From NCBI GenBank assembly GCA_026874595.1, contig CM049307.1:57645870-57709869 (forward strand): a stretch of DNA of 64,000 nucleotides, read 5' to 3'. The notes below the pieces were generated by a model. It was not told the origin of the DNA, searched no databases, and worked only from the letters and a program-made list of their open reading frames with translations. Position numbers and translations under genes: made by a program. The stretch is from Sipunculus nudus (lineage: Eukaryota; Annelida; Sipuncula; Golfingiida; Sipunculidae). Of the stretch, positions 11,864 through 25,342 are shown piece after piece. How positions within the stretch are numbered: position 1 is the first letter of the stretch; every line of letters starts with the position of its first letter.

Positions 11864-13157
11864 CTATTGCTCTTCTAGGCACTGTAAACTTGCATCTTGC
11901 ATTACAGCAAGACCCATTGTATATGCGAGAAGTGTCCCGCATAAACTCCATAAAAAATCTAAACCCTGGTTCTTTTCACGCCACAGGAATACCGCCAAGT
12001 ATCCAGGCAAGTGCTAAGCCGTTACTCCTAAACGTGGCATAGTGACACCATGCTTTAACTTCTGCCACTCGCCTTCAATGGAATTGGTATGGACACCGGT
12101 TTCAGGATTTTTGAAATGTTCGTTATGATTTACAGTGAAACGATGGTAACCACAATCCTTCAGCTGCGCATAGGCCCGCCAACAGTCCGAATGAATTACA
12201 GAACCAGATGCTATGTGTTTCTTTATTATGGGAACCAACGTACAAGCACTTCGATCAGGTACTACACACACTTTTTTTTTTGTTTTTGAGTTATCTGTCA
12301 CCAAATACCCATCCTCCTTTGACCTCCTGTCCACGGTTGTATTTGCGCTTGGCAAATTTACTTTCGTCAATTTCGACGACTATGCCAGGACCCCCAATTT
12401 TTTCTCCAGCATCACTTGCGCGTATTATAGTTTCCTCACAGACTTCTCTGCTGAAACTTGACCAGTCAACAATTGTATTTGGGCTGCACCTTGTTTGATA
12501 TAATATTTGAGTGTGGCTTAACCCCATACTCCAAAGATAGGATAGGTCAAGTATCTCTTCTAAAGTGAGTTTAGAGAGAGCAAACCACGTACCGTGGCAG
12601 ATTGACAGCTTCATGTTATGAATGCTGGGACGATGTTTTTGGCATCGCCACTGATAGCCATCTGTACAATCTTTGCTGTTATAGCTCACGAGTCTCATAG
12701 TTGCTTTACATATAGGACAGGTGCGGGCACCAGGTATGAAATTGTTTTCTGTCAACCAATTTATAGTGGCCTCTTTACTCACCAAGACCTTGCGTACTAA
12801 GTACGTATGCGATAGATGGGTTAAAGTGTGAGAGGGCCCCTTTCCATAACTTAGGGGACTTTCCGAACACTGGCTGTACAAATCCACCATAGCTACCGGC
12901 TCTGTATTTGAAGCCACCAAACTTACAGAAACGCATGGCCATTTTGAAGGTCCAGGTTGATTTTCCTCAACCACTGCATTTTTGCCAGCCCGCATTTTTT
13001 GTAACTTTAATTTTATAGCTCTTGGACCTCTAAACTTTTTTTCATGATCTGCTTTTTCTTCAGGCGTCAACTTACGTTTTCCAACTTGCTTTCCAACCAA
13101 GGTGTCCAATTTAGTATGTAATGAACTATTACAGCCGGTACCTCAATGTTTACTGTC
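11864..13157 (-). pseudogene. Merlin/IS1595-type (ISXO2-like) DDE transposase, frameshifted
   Basis: The minus-strand frame opens with a basic region, then a zinc ribbon (CPICKATMRL ... WRCQKHR, about 12690-12610), as in IS1595-type transposases. The first catalytic block, VEIDESKFAKRKYNRG...GGWVFG, is at about 12375-12300. A one-base-type frameshift near 12300 moves reading to a second frame with HSDCWRAY (second Asp) and NSIEGEWQKLK (the third acidic residue). A second frameshift near 12016 leads into HLPGYLAVFLWR and a stop at 11864. No in-frame ATG precedes the basic region: the frame opens after a TGA near 13157, and the first ATG is at MRAGK. It would have cut and pasted its own element. 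Two frameshifts make it inactive here. Terminal inverted repeats were not located. Confidence 0.8.
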
Positions 13158-14050
13158 GTCGTGACAGTTTTGTAACGCTTCATTTGTTCATTCACATCAG
13201 AACAATTAACATAGGTCACATGATCTGTTAATTACCACATCAATTACCACACAAATGGGATACACATTTGGATTCATGGCTATATATTCACGTTATAATG
13301 TTATTTTTATCTACATTATTATTTGAAAATATTCATTTGTTAATGTATGCTCTTATTATTACATAAAATAGAAAAGTATAATCCCCCCCCCCCCCCCCCC
13401 ACTATTTTATTTAATTTTCAAACACCACTAGTACAGGTTAATGCATATGCATGACCCCCGATTGTACACAACTCCCATTCATGATCTGCACTCAATTCAT
13501 AATTGGTGGCGACATCTCGTGACAGACAAGCACACCGTTTTACAACAATAGACTCAAATATCTCGGTTTTCCAGGTACTTTCAACTTGTCTTCATTGACG
13601 CAGTTAGTTGAGCAGTGGACTCCTGAGCTTGCTGTTGCTGGTTTGAGACTAGTTGATTCACAATGTCATTGCATGTTTTAAACTAATAATGGATAATTCT
13701 CTCTCACATTCCAGATGCAGCACAATCATACAGCAGAACGTCTGATTCATAGGTAAAACATAAGAAGGCACAACCAGTGTTCAACAGTCTTTATTTGTAC
13801 AATATACGTTTGCCCCCCCCCCCAAAAAAAAAAAAAAAACTATACCCCAGTTTTTCTCTATCCCCATCAAATATATCACCCTCTTTAGCTAATTCCATAA
13901 AGATGAAGCCCGCCTTCTATAGTCGTTATTTTTATCTGTCACTTACACTCTCCTCCATTACATAAATCCTAAACATCATAATTAATGTCCGTCCGTATAC
14001 ATTCATAACCTCTTGGAGACAGTGCTCGAGTGCTCCTACATTTGCTCTGA
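13158..14050. other. Intergenic, homopolymer-rich
   Basis: Contains an 18-C run at 13383-13400 and a C-run followed by an A-run near 13815-13841. No exon recognised. Confidence 0.4.
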
Positions 14051-14054
14051 AGCC

Positions 14055-14170
14055 CGCATTCTATAGTGGCTCCCGGGTATCCACTGTCATTGGTTCATAA
14101 CTAAAATGAATTTTCAGTTATTGATGATGCCTTGGCGAAAAGCGTAACAAGTAATTGGAGCAGGTATAGA
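14055..14170. repeat. Dispersed repeat edge shared with 8.69-8.83 kb
   Basis: GGGTATCCACTGTCAT...GGTTCATAACTAAAATG, then a GCGAAAAGCGTAACAAG segment, parallels 8695-8832 (GGGTATCCATTGTCATGG, GGTTCATAACTGAAATG, AAAAGCGTAGCAGG). A GCCCGC...TATAG segment also flanks both. Same repeat family; class unknown. Confidence 0.5.
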
Positions 14171-14639
14171 ATCCGTCCTACATGTTCACCTTTGGGATAT
14201 CTAACATGTTAAAGTGGGCAATATTTTAAAGGGGATAGCGCAAAACTGGGATAAGGCTTTTTATGGGGGTTCAAACAAAGAAATAAAGAATGGTAGTGTA
14301 AGTTCTCAGTTGTCTTTATCTGATATGTGCCTTCCCTGATAGTGATGGTGGCCCATGCAGAAATTTTGCCGTATATCTCAACTCTTTTTGCTACTTAACA
14401 GTTAAGTAGCAGGCAGTTATTTTTCACATGTAATTCCAAACTGCTAAGTAATGAATATTCATGGATCTCCTATAACAACTTGAGGTACATCATATAATGA
14501 GGATATAAAGGAGGATAAACTTGTGAGGTAACTGCTAGGTTGTGAAGTTATTGCAAAGTTGCTAAGTAATTGCATAGTTGTAATGTTGAAACTGCTGCTA
14601 AGCTTGACTGCAACTAAGTAGCTACCGTACTTTACAACT

Positions 14640-15170
14640 TTAAAGGGGCCCAATTACCTATAAAGCATGTTGAGTTAACATGAAAAATAGTTTCTTCCCT
14701 TTAAAATATATCTATACCTGCCAAAACATTGCCTTGAAACCGTTTGCTAGTTTGTAAATGAGTGCTGAAAACAGTGGACCGTTGGCGATGGCAGGTGTCA
14801 ACATAAACCCAGTGCGTGGGGCCGTGTGAAGCACGAAGCCTCAATACGTGTCAATCAGGAGACGCCCTGAATGACTCGGCCAAAAAAATATAATACATGT
14901 TCCCGCAGGCCGGAACACTGCGTGTTGCCCCTATATTCATCGGACCTCCTGTCACGCGGCTTCGTTATGGTAAACAGACACACCTGGACTGTGTTTACCA
15001 ACACGCATGGTCTTAACAAGGTGTTAAACAGTTGTATGCGAGGAAATGAGACTATGTGCTGGGATGGTTCTGCTAGGAAACCTTTGTATAAAGCAAAATC
15101 GACCTGATAGTGTGAAAGAATAGGCATAATACTGATCCTGATTAGGTCTCTTTAATATCTGTGACGTTGC
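14640..15170. repeat. Dispersed ~0.5-kb repeat, copy 1 (second copy at 51.05-51.44 kb)
   Basis: Starts with TTTAAAGGGGCCC. The core (14940-15110) matches 51215-51390 in segments such as GGCTTCGTTATGGTAAACA, AACAAGGTGTTAAACAG and ATAAAGCAAAA. The copy at 51 kb ends in TCCCTTTAAAATA, an inverted version of the start here, suggesting short terminal inverted repeats. Non-coding. Confidence 0.5.
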
Positions 15171-18100
15171 TCATCCATTGGTATTAAACTTATTTAATGG
15201 ACATTCACTGTAGTTTCTCCTCTTTATTTGATTTTATGCATTTTATGATTCTGAGATTTAAAAGAATGCTTCTAGAAACACCCAAATCATATTGCCCATT
15301 AAAACCTGGGTTTTAAAAAAAAAAACCATGTGGGTTTTAAGGCTTATTGCCCGCCCAGGTAATAAGGGGTATTACTCGCCCGGGTATTACCCGTCTAGCC
15401 CTGCACTTAAATTGGCTTTGGACAAACTTGTATTACAGTATACCAATAAGCTGTATTGTAGCTAGTCCACTATAAAATATAATACTAAAAATCATTGTTA
15501 TCATTTAGAGCTCTATATCAGGGTTGGGGCCAGGACAATTCAGAGTACCTGTACCTGGAACTAAAGGTACTCTGGTTCAAATGTGATACTGGAAATGGAC
15601 ACCAGGCTTGAGTCAATTGCATGTACAAAGCTGTCACCCCTGTCAGGGCAGTTAAACACCCAGGCAGGGGTATTACAAAGCATTGGACCCTGCTGCCTTT
15701 GTAGATAGCTGGGCTAGCAAGCTGGTCAACATCCAGCCTCTAAACAGGAAGTTCATTGCAGGGGTATATTCATAGGGGGAGCACAAGGGGGTGCACCCTC
15801 CCCCCTTTTATTCTGCTAACACTTATGCCATCTGTCAGCTACTGGCAAGTGTTATGTTTGTTAATCGCATATATTTTAGGAAATAATATTTTAAGGAAAA
15901 GAAAGAACAAAGGCTTAGCAAGATATAGTCTGTAATGTAAAATATATATATCTAATATTATAATGTTTATTTATTATCAGCTCTGAAGGTTCCCTTTGAC
16001 CTAAAGAGAAACTATTTTTGTTGTTTTTGTTGAAATTTTGTGAAAAAAAAAAAACAAAAGTTTAGCAAAATATTGTTTGTAGCCTAATGTAAAGAGTGTC
16101 AGACTTTGAAAATTTCTGAAACAAATCTACACAGTAATGGAATTATTTACTTACACATTTCTGTCATGTTTTTACTATCTCTCTATTTTCTCTATTGTTT
16201 GTTTGCCGAAGTGAAGTCTCCAAACCCTATGATTGTTCTGTAACATCATGGTTGATTGCCAAAAACTGTTAAACAATCCATGCAAGCTGTATGTACTGTT
16301 ATTGTACTGTTATTTAGCTATTTACCCTGGAATACACCAAGAGATTATATTTAGAAAATCTTTAGATTTCTTGATTCTGGGGTGATCAAAATCATCTCTA
16401 AATACCCAGCTACTGTCACTGGAGCTTGATGGCAAGGCCTGATGTTTGAAAGCTGCATTTTCAATAATAATATAAACCTGAAAATGGCATGCAAATAACA
16501 GTCAATGAGTATTTTTCACTTCTTATATTTTTTTGTGTTTATGTACTCTAATTTCCTCAGGTCAGACTTGCTTTATAACTTTTCAACTCCAACTGGCTCC
16601 AGTTTGAACTGAATTGCTGCAAAAATAATGTATCTACGAAAGACCTATATTATGGAATTGACCAATCCATCAGAGCCCAAATGCTCCGCCCTTTTAACCT
16701 AATAATTACAATGAGCTCCCAGAACGCTCCTACACAGAAGGTCTTCCATGCCCATGGTAGGGAGAACATAGTACAATATAATAATGAAGTCACAAAGGTT
16801 GATGATGCATGACGTCGTATTGACTGACATTATCAACTGGTATTGCTGTCCTCATATCGCAGTCATTGTGAACTGTTTTGCAATATTTTGGATTATTTGT
16901 CTCATATGAATTACATGCCAGGTAACACATTATTATTTACTCGGTAGTCAGACGAATGGCTCCCGCAGCCTATAGCCTAGATTTTTTATACTGTCAAATT
17001 CGTAAAAAAAATATCCTGGAAATCATGCCAACCTGGGTACTGTGTACTGGTACAGACAACACGTGTTCTGTTTGACAGAGCTTTGTCAAATTATGCAAAA
17101 TTTTGTTTTTGTCACATGATTGAAGCTTTACAGTGTTTAAGGTCACGTGATTGGTTGCTCGTTAGTCCAATGATAAATGATTATTCATCAAATGAATATG
17201 CGAATAAGGTCATATAGAGTTCATGGATAGGTCAATTCATCAGAAGCCTCACATGAAAAATAGATGCTGTCACCTTATAGATTCAGTGACATATAAATAG
17301 TTAACCTCTTTAAGTTCTTTACTTGTGTGCTGCCCATATTCTACTTAAAAATTACAATTACTTTTCAATACTTGTACATTTATTGATGCATGTATTTTTC
17401 TGTTGTTCAAATAATGCATTATGTAGAATAGGGCCTCATGGTTAACAATTGTTTCCCCACGAACAAATGACACCCTCCCCAGAGAGAAGTACATTTCATG
17501 CTATATTTTTCTCAATAATGAATTAGTGAAAACAAAACCCCAAACCCCATGTGAGATGGGCTCAAAAACCCCTCTCTGGCAAGTTTGGAGGGCTAATTTC
17601 TTCAAAATTACAGTATTAGTTTTGCAGTCCAATATTTGGTATTTAATTATCTCCAAATAACAGGGCCATTTCTCTTAGCTTTTGAAGTGCTAATTGATAA
17701 AAAAAATTATAGAATCTAGAATACAGCAAGTCCTGCCTGTTGGTGGTACAAACAGTGCTTGCTCCAGCACTCCCATGTCCTATTATATAGCATTTAATAT
17801 GTGTATAAAAGCCAGGTACATTCTGCGTAATGAATGGCCTCTTTTTCCCACTTTTTTTTCAACAATGATTGAAGGAAATCCTGGATTATCTGTAAGCAAA
17901 TGGATTGATTCTGTTTGTTGGAAAAGCAGCAGATCAAACTAGAGGATAACTACATGCCTAGTCTGTTTATTCAAATAAAGGTCTGTGAGTCATGTTTTCA
18001 TGGCTAGTGTTTTTTAAGCTACAAAACTTGTCTAAACCATGTTGAAACCTCTTTAAAATTACAATTTATATTTTAAATCTGCCAATCAGGTTGATATAAA

Positions 18101-20090
18101 CCAGATATTTCTTTAACCATATATAGGGTGAGGTCTAACCTCAGGGTGAGAGGAGCCAACACATAAGGAACCACCCCATCAGAGATTGAGTTGCATTTTG
18201 AATATTTTACATATGAAAAATATTTTTCATTTGGTGTCATCATGTGATTCTAAGTAAGGCAAAAAAAAAACCCTTGTTTCCGGTAACAAAGCAGAAAAAT
18301 CTTGGGTCGGTATAGGTAGGTAAAATTTTTTTCTTTTTTTTTTTACATCCCCTTTATTACACAAGTTCAATGTGACATGGTCGCTATATGCTATCAATTT
18401 ACACATAAAACACCTTAAATTTGTAATTACACAGACACACATGTATCTGAAATAGATATTTTGCCACGTATTAAGACAATCTATATCAAAGTCTGACAGG
18501 TCCTAAAGTGTTGTGGCCTGATCTTCATCTTCGCTCACTGCAAGTTTTTGCAAAGACGACCAAGTTGCATTCAGGTAACTTGCCACAGTCCCGAGTGATG
18601 TCCGAAAATGGCTGATTAATTTTACCTTAAAATTTGGAATGGAGTCGTAGATGGGGGATAGGAAATATGAATTTATTTTCCCTTGTCGTATCGTAAAAGC
18701 GGGCCTAAATAGGATGATGCTTTAATGGAAATATTAATGATAGCTATCATACAGATGGTTGCAAGGTGAGTCAAATAGACAAAAAGTATAAATACCTTTA
18801 AATGCACGTTTATATTGGTTATTATAACTATTTATGCAGTGCAATGAATTGTTTCTGATGTTTGCAAATTAGTTAAAACATGACATTTTATTGTAATGAT
18901 TGTATTGCCGGTATAGTGAAAATATTGACATGTTAACTTCCAAACCTTCCTGGGACTTAACAATTTTAAAAAGGTCCAAAGGTTTTTCTTTTTATTATAA
19001 AAATGCAGTGTGTACCTGAAGGTTCCAGTGAAAATATGTGATCTGATCTGCTAGTTGCTGTTTGTAGGTATTTATTTTGATCAGAAAAACAAACTCTTTT
19101 AATTCATGGAATCCCCAAAAGAGAGTTCCTTGGATATATATTTGATTTAGAACAATTATCATACTATTCTATATCATTTTCTGAGCATAAAGTTTGTACT
19201 TATACTACTAGCTGGAATTTTCAAGGCAAGATCAGAACATTTAATAAATTTCGCACAGATTGCCTGTGGTCATGATCGTCACTTAATCTATTTGACACAT
19301 CATTCATGTCACCAGGTCACTTCCTTTTCTAAAGGGGGCATTTAAAAATATTGCCGGGTAACTGAATTGACTTGAAATATCCGAAGTTACCATGTGGATT
19401 TTCGTGGGAAACTGAAGTGGATTTGCGATCACTGATTTGCCAGAAAAGTCACTTGGCGCTCTGTTACCGTCAACTCACAACTGTCGAGAGGTCAGGAGCT
19501 CGCGCAATGCAGCTTGGGTGTGGAAAAAATTTGGCTGTTCCTTTTATCATACACTGCGTACAACTGCTCAATTTAATATTGGAGATAATAAGGCACATGA
19601 TGGAACAGCCTCCCGCAGCGCTACCGTTTCTTGCATGTCTTTTTGTGACATCGCATACAACCGCTTAGTTTCCACTGGCAGTGTGGGTTTTTGGACAAGG
19701 GAATTCATCAAATAATACAAATATTACTGTTGAAATGGGCTTTTTTGTTATTTTTATAAATAGTAATAGGTGAAACATGCCCATTTTATTTCTCTGAATA
19801 ACTTTGTTTAGACCAGTTGACAGGAAAATCAGTACCGCCGACCGTGTCCATTTTAAACTTCTGTTAGCAGTATCAAAGGGGAAAGAAAAGAAACTGCAGG
19901 GGAATTTGACTTGAGAAAGTGGTGACTTGTAAGATGGAAAGATGAAATTCAGACATTTTTGCTGCAAAAAGTTTTATACATATACATTTAGTCAAGGAAA
20001 TTTTGGCGCAAAAGAAAACTCATTCACTCAAAACGTTTTATGCTTGACTTTTGCCGAATGAAATGATCCCCCTCGTAATTGGTCGGTGCA
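15171..20090. other. Long stretch with no recognised gene
   Basis: No exon with splice context, domain or long frame was found. Local curiosities are CCCGGGTATTACCCG near 15377-15392 and several A- or T-runs. The open frames here (up to 98 codons) match nothing I know and overlap each other. Confidence 0.35.
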
Positions 20091-20095
20091 AGTTT

Positions 20096-20480
20096 TGTCA
20101 GAAAACTCTTGACAGTAGTATTGGTATATTCAGGTGTCGGTCAACGTAAGGTCTACCTCGTTTAATACCAGACCGTCGGACTTGAAAGCCTGGACTTCAC
20201 ATATATATAAGCCCGGACCTCCAGCGACACGTCAAGCGAAGATACAAGGAGGTCTGCAAATGAGGAAATTTGACTAACTGCGTCATAGACATTGTTAGGT
20301 CATTTATTAGAATAGACTCTTCATATTATATAATAAGGCAACCTGATATAAGCTGCCGTAAATTAAAACAATTACATGTCAAGAAAAAGAAGCTTCTAGA
20401 AGCATCAGTGATTTACAGTGGTGAACTTTTGAAATACCAAATGTGCCAATAAACTTCATCCAGTGCGGCGACTCTTAGCA
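20096..20480 (+). promoter_or_regulatory. TATA box plus polyadenylation signal; possible solo LTR
   Basis: ATATATATAAGCC at 20201-20213 is a strong TATA box. About 245 bp downstream CAATAAAC (20448-20455) could act as a poly(A) signal, followed by a GTGCGGCGACTC segment. A promoter and a poly(A) signal this close, without an intervening gene, resemble an LTR. I did not find a matching copy or target duplication, so this stays tentative. Confidence 0.3.
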
Positions 20481-21099
20481 ACCGTCAGCCTGACGGGAAT
20501 ACCGAAAGCGCTTTTTCTTAAGAATAAATATAGCGGATATCTGTACTGAAAAGGTTTTGCGGGAAAATTGGGACAATTTTTTTATTCTTCGAAGGCATGT
20601 ATTTATTACTTCTTTTGGCATACAAATCACTCTAAAAACTTTTGAGTCAGCTGGAAAAATTAGGAATGGTCGGGTGACCGGAAACAAAAGTTTTTTTTTT
20701 GCCTAATCACTGGTGTATAGTCCAAATTAATATGTTTTGTCATTGTCAATCGGTAGGAAATAGGACTTAGCTGTACCATAGATGTTGAAATCTTCAGTAA
20801 ATGTTAAATTTATTTTTCAATTTAGTGACACAATTTATTAATATTACTTCACCATGTGAACTATTCTTTTACATCTTAATTTATGCTTATGCCTTATCTT
20901 ATTCTCTTAATCCGTTGATTGTTTGTAAATCTTTTACAACTAGTGGTCCAGTGATAAAAGCTCTACATGTGTTGGGCAAACATTCCAATTCATTATGTTT
21001 AAAGATATAATTGATATTTTCCAAAATACTGTATTTCATCAAAATAACATCCTAATTGGTAGATAAAAAAATTGAGTAAAAAATAAGGCATGATATAAA

Positions 21100-22190
21100 C
21101 ACTGTCTCTGTCTCGTTTTGGGATTTTGATCAATCTCAGGACTTCCATGTGTGGCGTCAGTAGCTGCCTTGTTATCAATCTGTCAGTATTTAATTCTAAT
21201 TATTCTTGGTCATTTACAGGTGAATATAAGAGATAAGGACCCTAGATTATACACACAGCCCTATGTCCAGCCTACTGCTGTGAGTCACAGCCTCTGGCTA
21301 CTAGAAACTATTTGTACCACCTGCAGGCCTATGGTCAGCTTACAGGGAGTTCCAGATAAGTCTATTTTAGGCAGATATGTCAAACCACTGGAGAGATGAG
21401 TGATTTTAGCCCATGGCAGACAAACAGACAGACGCTGTCAAAAATGGTTGCAGGTGGCCCCTCCAGTTTTGTGTATGATAAAGAGCTATGTGAGATCTAT
21501 ACACATGCAAAATTTTGGCCTAATCGTTCAAACTGTTCCCGAGATATGAGCTTGGATGTCTGCAGCTTAAACTTAAATGTAGGTGGCACAACCTGTCATA
21601 AAATAAAAAAAAACTGTCAAGGATGTATAAACTTGCAAAATTTTAGGCAGATATGTCAAACCACTATACACATGCAAAATTTTGGCCTAATCGTTCAAAC
21701 GGTTCCCGAGATATGAGCTTGGATGTCTGCAGCTTAAACTAGAATGTAGGTGGCACAACCTGTCATAAAATAAAAAAAAAAACTGTCAAGGATGTATAAA
21801 CTTGCAAAATTTTAGGCAGATATGTCAAACCACTGCCGAGATATGAGCGATTTTTTTCCCACGGCAGACAAACGGATGCTGTGCAAAAATGGTTGCAGTG
21901 GGTGCCACCAGTTTTTCGTATGATATAGATTTATATGAGATCTATACACACATTTTCATGAAGATATGTCAAACCAGTCCAGAGATATAAGCATGGATGT
22001 CTGTAGCGTTAACGTGAATGTAGGTGGCGCCACCTGTCATAAAATCAAGAAAACTATCCAGGATGTATACGCATGCCAAATTTCAGGTGAATTAATCAAA
22101 CCACTGCAGAGGTATGAGTGATTTTAACCCAAGGCAGATGAAACGATGGACACTGTGCTAACATGGTTGCAGGTGGTGCCACCATTTTTA
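21100..22190. repeat. Repeat block with ~167-bp tandem duplication
   Basis: TACACATGCAAAATTTTGG recurs at about 21500 and 21667, and the ~167-bp unit between is nearly identical twice. A third, more diverged unit follows at 21840-22170 (CAGACAAAC...GGTTGCAG...GCCACC). This block abuts the first stem-loop repeat copy. Non-coding. Confidence 0.6.
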
Positions 22191-22430
22191 GCTCATCAGA
22201 GCAATAGTCGTGGTCTATTGTCCGTCGTCCGTCCGTCTGTCCGTCCGTCCGTCTGTCTATCCGTCTGTCCGTAGATGTGGCACGTTTTGAAACCGTAAGA
22301 CCTAGGAATCCAAAATTCGGCATAATGTTAGATGTCCCCAAGATCTCCTACCAAGCCGAAAACTGGGTCTTTGCGACTTCGTTCCTTTGAGAAATTAAGG
22401 AAAAACCTCAATTTTTTATTAGCTCAGCTG
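22185..22430 (+). repeat. Truncated stem-loop repeat copy
   Basis: Begins TTTTTAGCTCATCAGAGC, a shortened head lacking the full stem-loop, followed by GTCCGTCC-rich sequence and GCACGTTTTGAAACCG. It is cut off by the next copy at 22431. Confidence 0.55.
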
Positions 22431-25006
22431 ACTATAAGTCATCTGAGCTATAGTCGTGGTCCTTTGTCCGTCAGCTGTCCGTCTGTCTGTCCATCCGTTA
22501 AATTGGCACGTTTTGAAACCGTGAGACCAGTCTACGGATCTGAATGTCCTCAAAATCTCCTACCATACCAAAAATTCGGTCATTAGGACTTCGTTCCTTC
22601 GAGATATTAAGGAAAAACCTCCATTTTCCATAAAAAAAACCATTGTTACACTATAAGACTGCCTAATATCAAAACCACTGATCTGATTTTGATAATAGTG
22701 AATATGCATATTCTTCCATACAATTTCTATGTACATACCAAAAATTAGGTCAGTATTGTGCAATATGTTGAAGTTATGGGCTGGAACATTATGCACCTCA
22801 TAAAAAATCTGGAAATATATTAACTCACTTAACATAAGAATGACTGAAGCTAGAGATTTCTTTTCTGGGATATAACTCCATTTAATCAATATTCAATTGT
22901 ATACTGAAAATTAGATCTGAATTTTTCAAATTTTATAAGTTATTCGCATAAATATGAAATCAGTACCTAAAATTTTGCCAAAATTTGGGCATGGCATTTT
23001 TTTCCCTGTAAGTACTGTTGGTTTAATTTTCATATCATGCACATGTAAGGATTTTAGCTTCTAAATTCTGAAATTTGAAAGGAATTGACCAAAGACTGTA
23101 GCTTTTATTTAATTTTTTATGAGACCATGTCACACCTAGGCTGTACTGAAGCCCCTGTATATGTCCCCATATTGACCTTTCATGCTTGAAGCAAGGAGTT
23201 TACAGGGACACTGCGGCACAATAGGCGTCGATAGAGTTAATGGGCTTATCATGTCTTAATTGCAATTAGCGCACGACTGACACTCGCGACCTGGCAGGGC
23301 TTCTGACAGTTGTTACTCCAGTCCTGTAAACTCCTTGCTTGAAGTGAGGCATATACTGCAGCCAGCCAGCTCTTGGGTGGCCTCAGCTGGATATAGCTAT
23401 TCAACCCCAAACCCCCAACCCCCTCCTCTTGTAATTGTTTGGCCAAAAACAACAATAAACAATAATTTAAAAAAATTACAATAACAACTTTAAGAAAAAT
23501 AAATGGAAAAGTAATTTTATGGTTAATGAGTAACAGGGACCTTGCAATTACTGATGTTTTATGGATCTTTCAAGGATTGCTGAAAATATATTTCAAATGA
23601 CACCATGCAGTCACCATTGGGAATTTTTTCATTTCAATCATAAAAATGAAAAATAAATAATTGAATAAAATTGTTGTTTACTATAGGGAATTATGTGAAG
23701 CAAGTTAATGATAGACAAGGATGCATTTTATCATATTAAATATTCTAAATTTCCAGGTCTTTTCCAGGTGTTTAATTTGTAGGGTTTTTTTTATTACAAA
23801 ATTAAAAAAAAAATGAAATATTTCAACAATTAAAAAAATTACTCAGACAGGTGCTCATTAAAGATGTCAATATGTTTGAATAATAACATTCAGACTCATG
23901 GCTGTATCAGCTGTTACATGATACTGGGTAAATAATCAAAATTTATATTTTTGATAACTTTATTTCAGTTAATAAAATTAAACATTCCCAACTCCAGTTT
24001 GCTCCTTGTATAATATATTGGTTTGTTTTGATCCTTGGGTTACTTTTAACACATGTATTAGTTTCGTAGTAGAGATTATTTCCCTTTTTTCTGATACAAA
24101 TTAAAAACAAAATTTTTTTTAATGTGATAAAAAAAATTAGGTCTTAAAGACAAGTTCTCATTATGATGTCTATAACGTTAATTATTGTCATAAGTGTCTT
24201 GACAGTGATGTGAAAGTATTCAAAAGTGAATATATTTTTTTTTATAAATTAAAGCCATTAAACCAGGTAGTTACAATCATTATTTAAATTTGTGATATTT
24301 GTATATTCTGGATTCTTAACAGTTTCATTCGACTGAAACTGAATAAATATGAGACCTTGAGTGAAAACTTAATAATTGTATTCAAATATGATTTAAAAAA
24401 TTCAATAGTTCAATCATGTAAAATAATACAAATACTAATACAGGTAAAAAGAAAGAATTTGAGTGCAAATACTTTCAAAGTTTATTCATTAATGCATTCA
24501 TGAATATATTTTATAATTTATTTTAATCATTTATTTCAATTATATTATTAAAAGTACTCTTTTCAAATGTTACTGTTAATATTTTTCAATTAAAATTATA
24601 TTTTGCCCAATAATTCCAATTAATTTTTAATTAATAGTTTAACTCTTATATCATTTGTGCTGGTGGTACTTTTGGCTATGGGCAAAACAGTTCACTCATT
24701 TGTAAAAAGCATGCATGATAATTAACATGACTTACAGTGGACATTTATTTCCTGTTAATAGTGTAAGTGCTGTGTATTTAATTTTCACAGCATGTACACA
24801 TAAGCATTTCATCTGTTGAAATCTGAAATTTGAAACCAATTGATCAAAAACTGTAGATGTCGTTCAAGTTTTCAAGCACCATGCCTTGATTGTTATCATC
24901 AAGTCAGTGAAATGTGTGCTTGGGCAGTATTACATAACCAGTTCAACTTCTGAGCTAGCCACTGCCTCTGTGATTGTCTGGGTCAGGCAGTAATACCAGA
25001 GAGCCT

Positions 25007-25140
25007 CCCTCTCTCTCTTATCTCCGCCTGCGCGCGCGCGCGTGCTTTCTCTCTCTCTCCCTCTCTCTCCATGACAGTCTAGCTCACTCTCTCTTGCACT
25101 CTCTCTCTCTCTTTCTCTCTCTCTCCCATTCTCTCTCACC
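25007..25140. repeat. (CT)n-rich low-complexity tract
   Basis: CT-rich tract broken by CGCGCGCGCG. The homologous position in the copy at 31.22-31.34 kb has the same tract, so it belongs to the dispersed repeat. Confidence 0.8.
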
Positions 25141-25248
25141 CCTAAGCCTCCCATTCTCCCTGCACCCAATTCTGTTGACAGGTACTAGAAACCAGATTAA
25201 TTAGCTATGAATGTTGAAGCAATTTAGAAATGTGAATCAACTGAAATA

Positions 25249-25251
<3 letters not shown>

Positions 25252-25340
<89 letters not shown>
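25252..25340. repeat. (TA)n microsatellite with a TG interruption
   Basis: TA dinucleotides interrupted by GTGTGTG near 25286. Confidence 0.95.
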
Positions 25341-25342
<2 letters not shown>

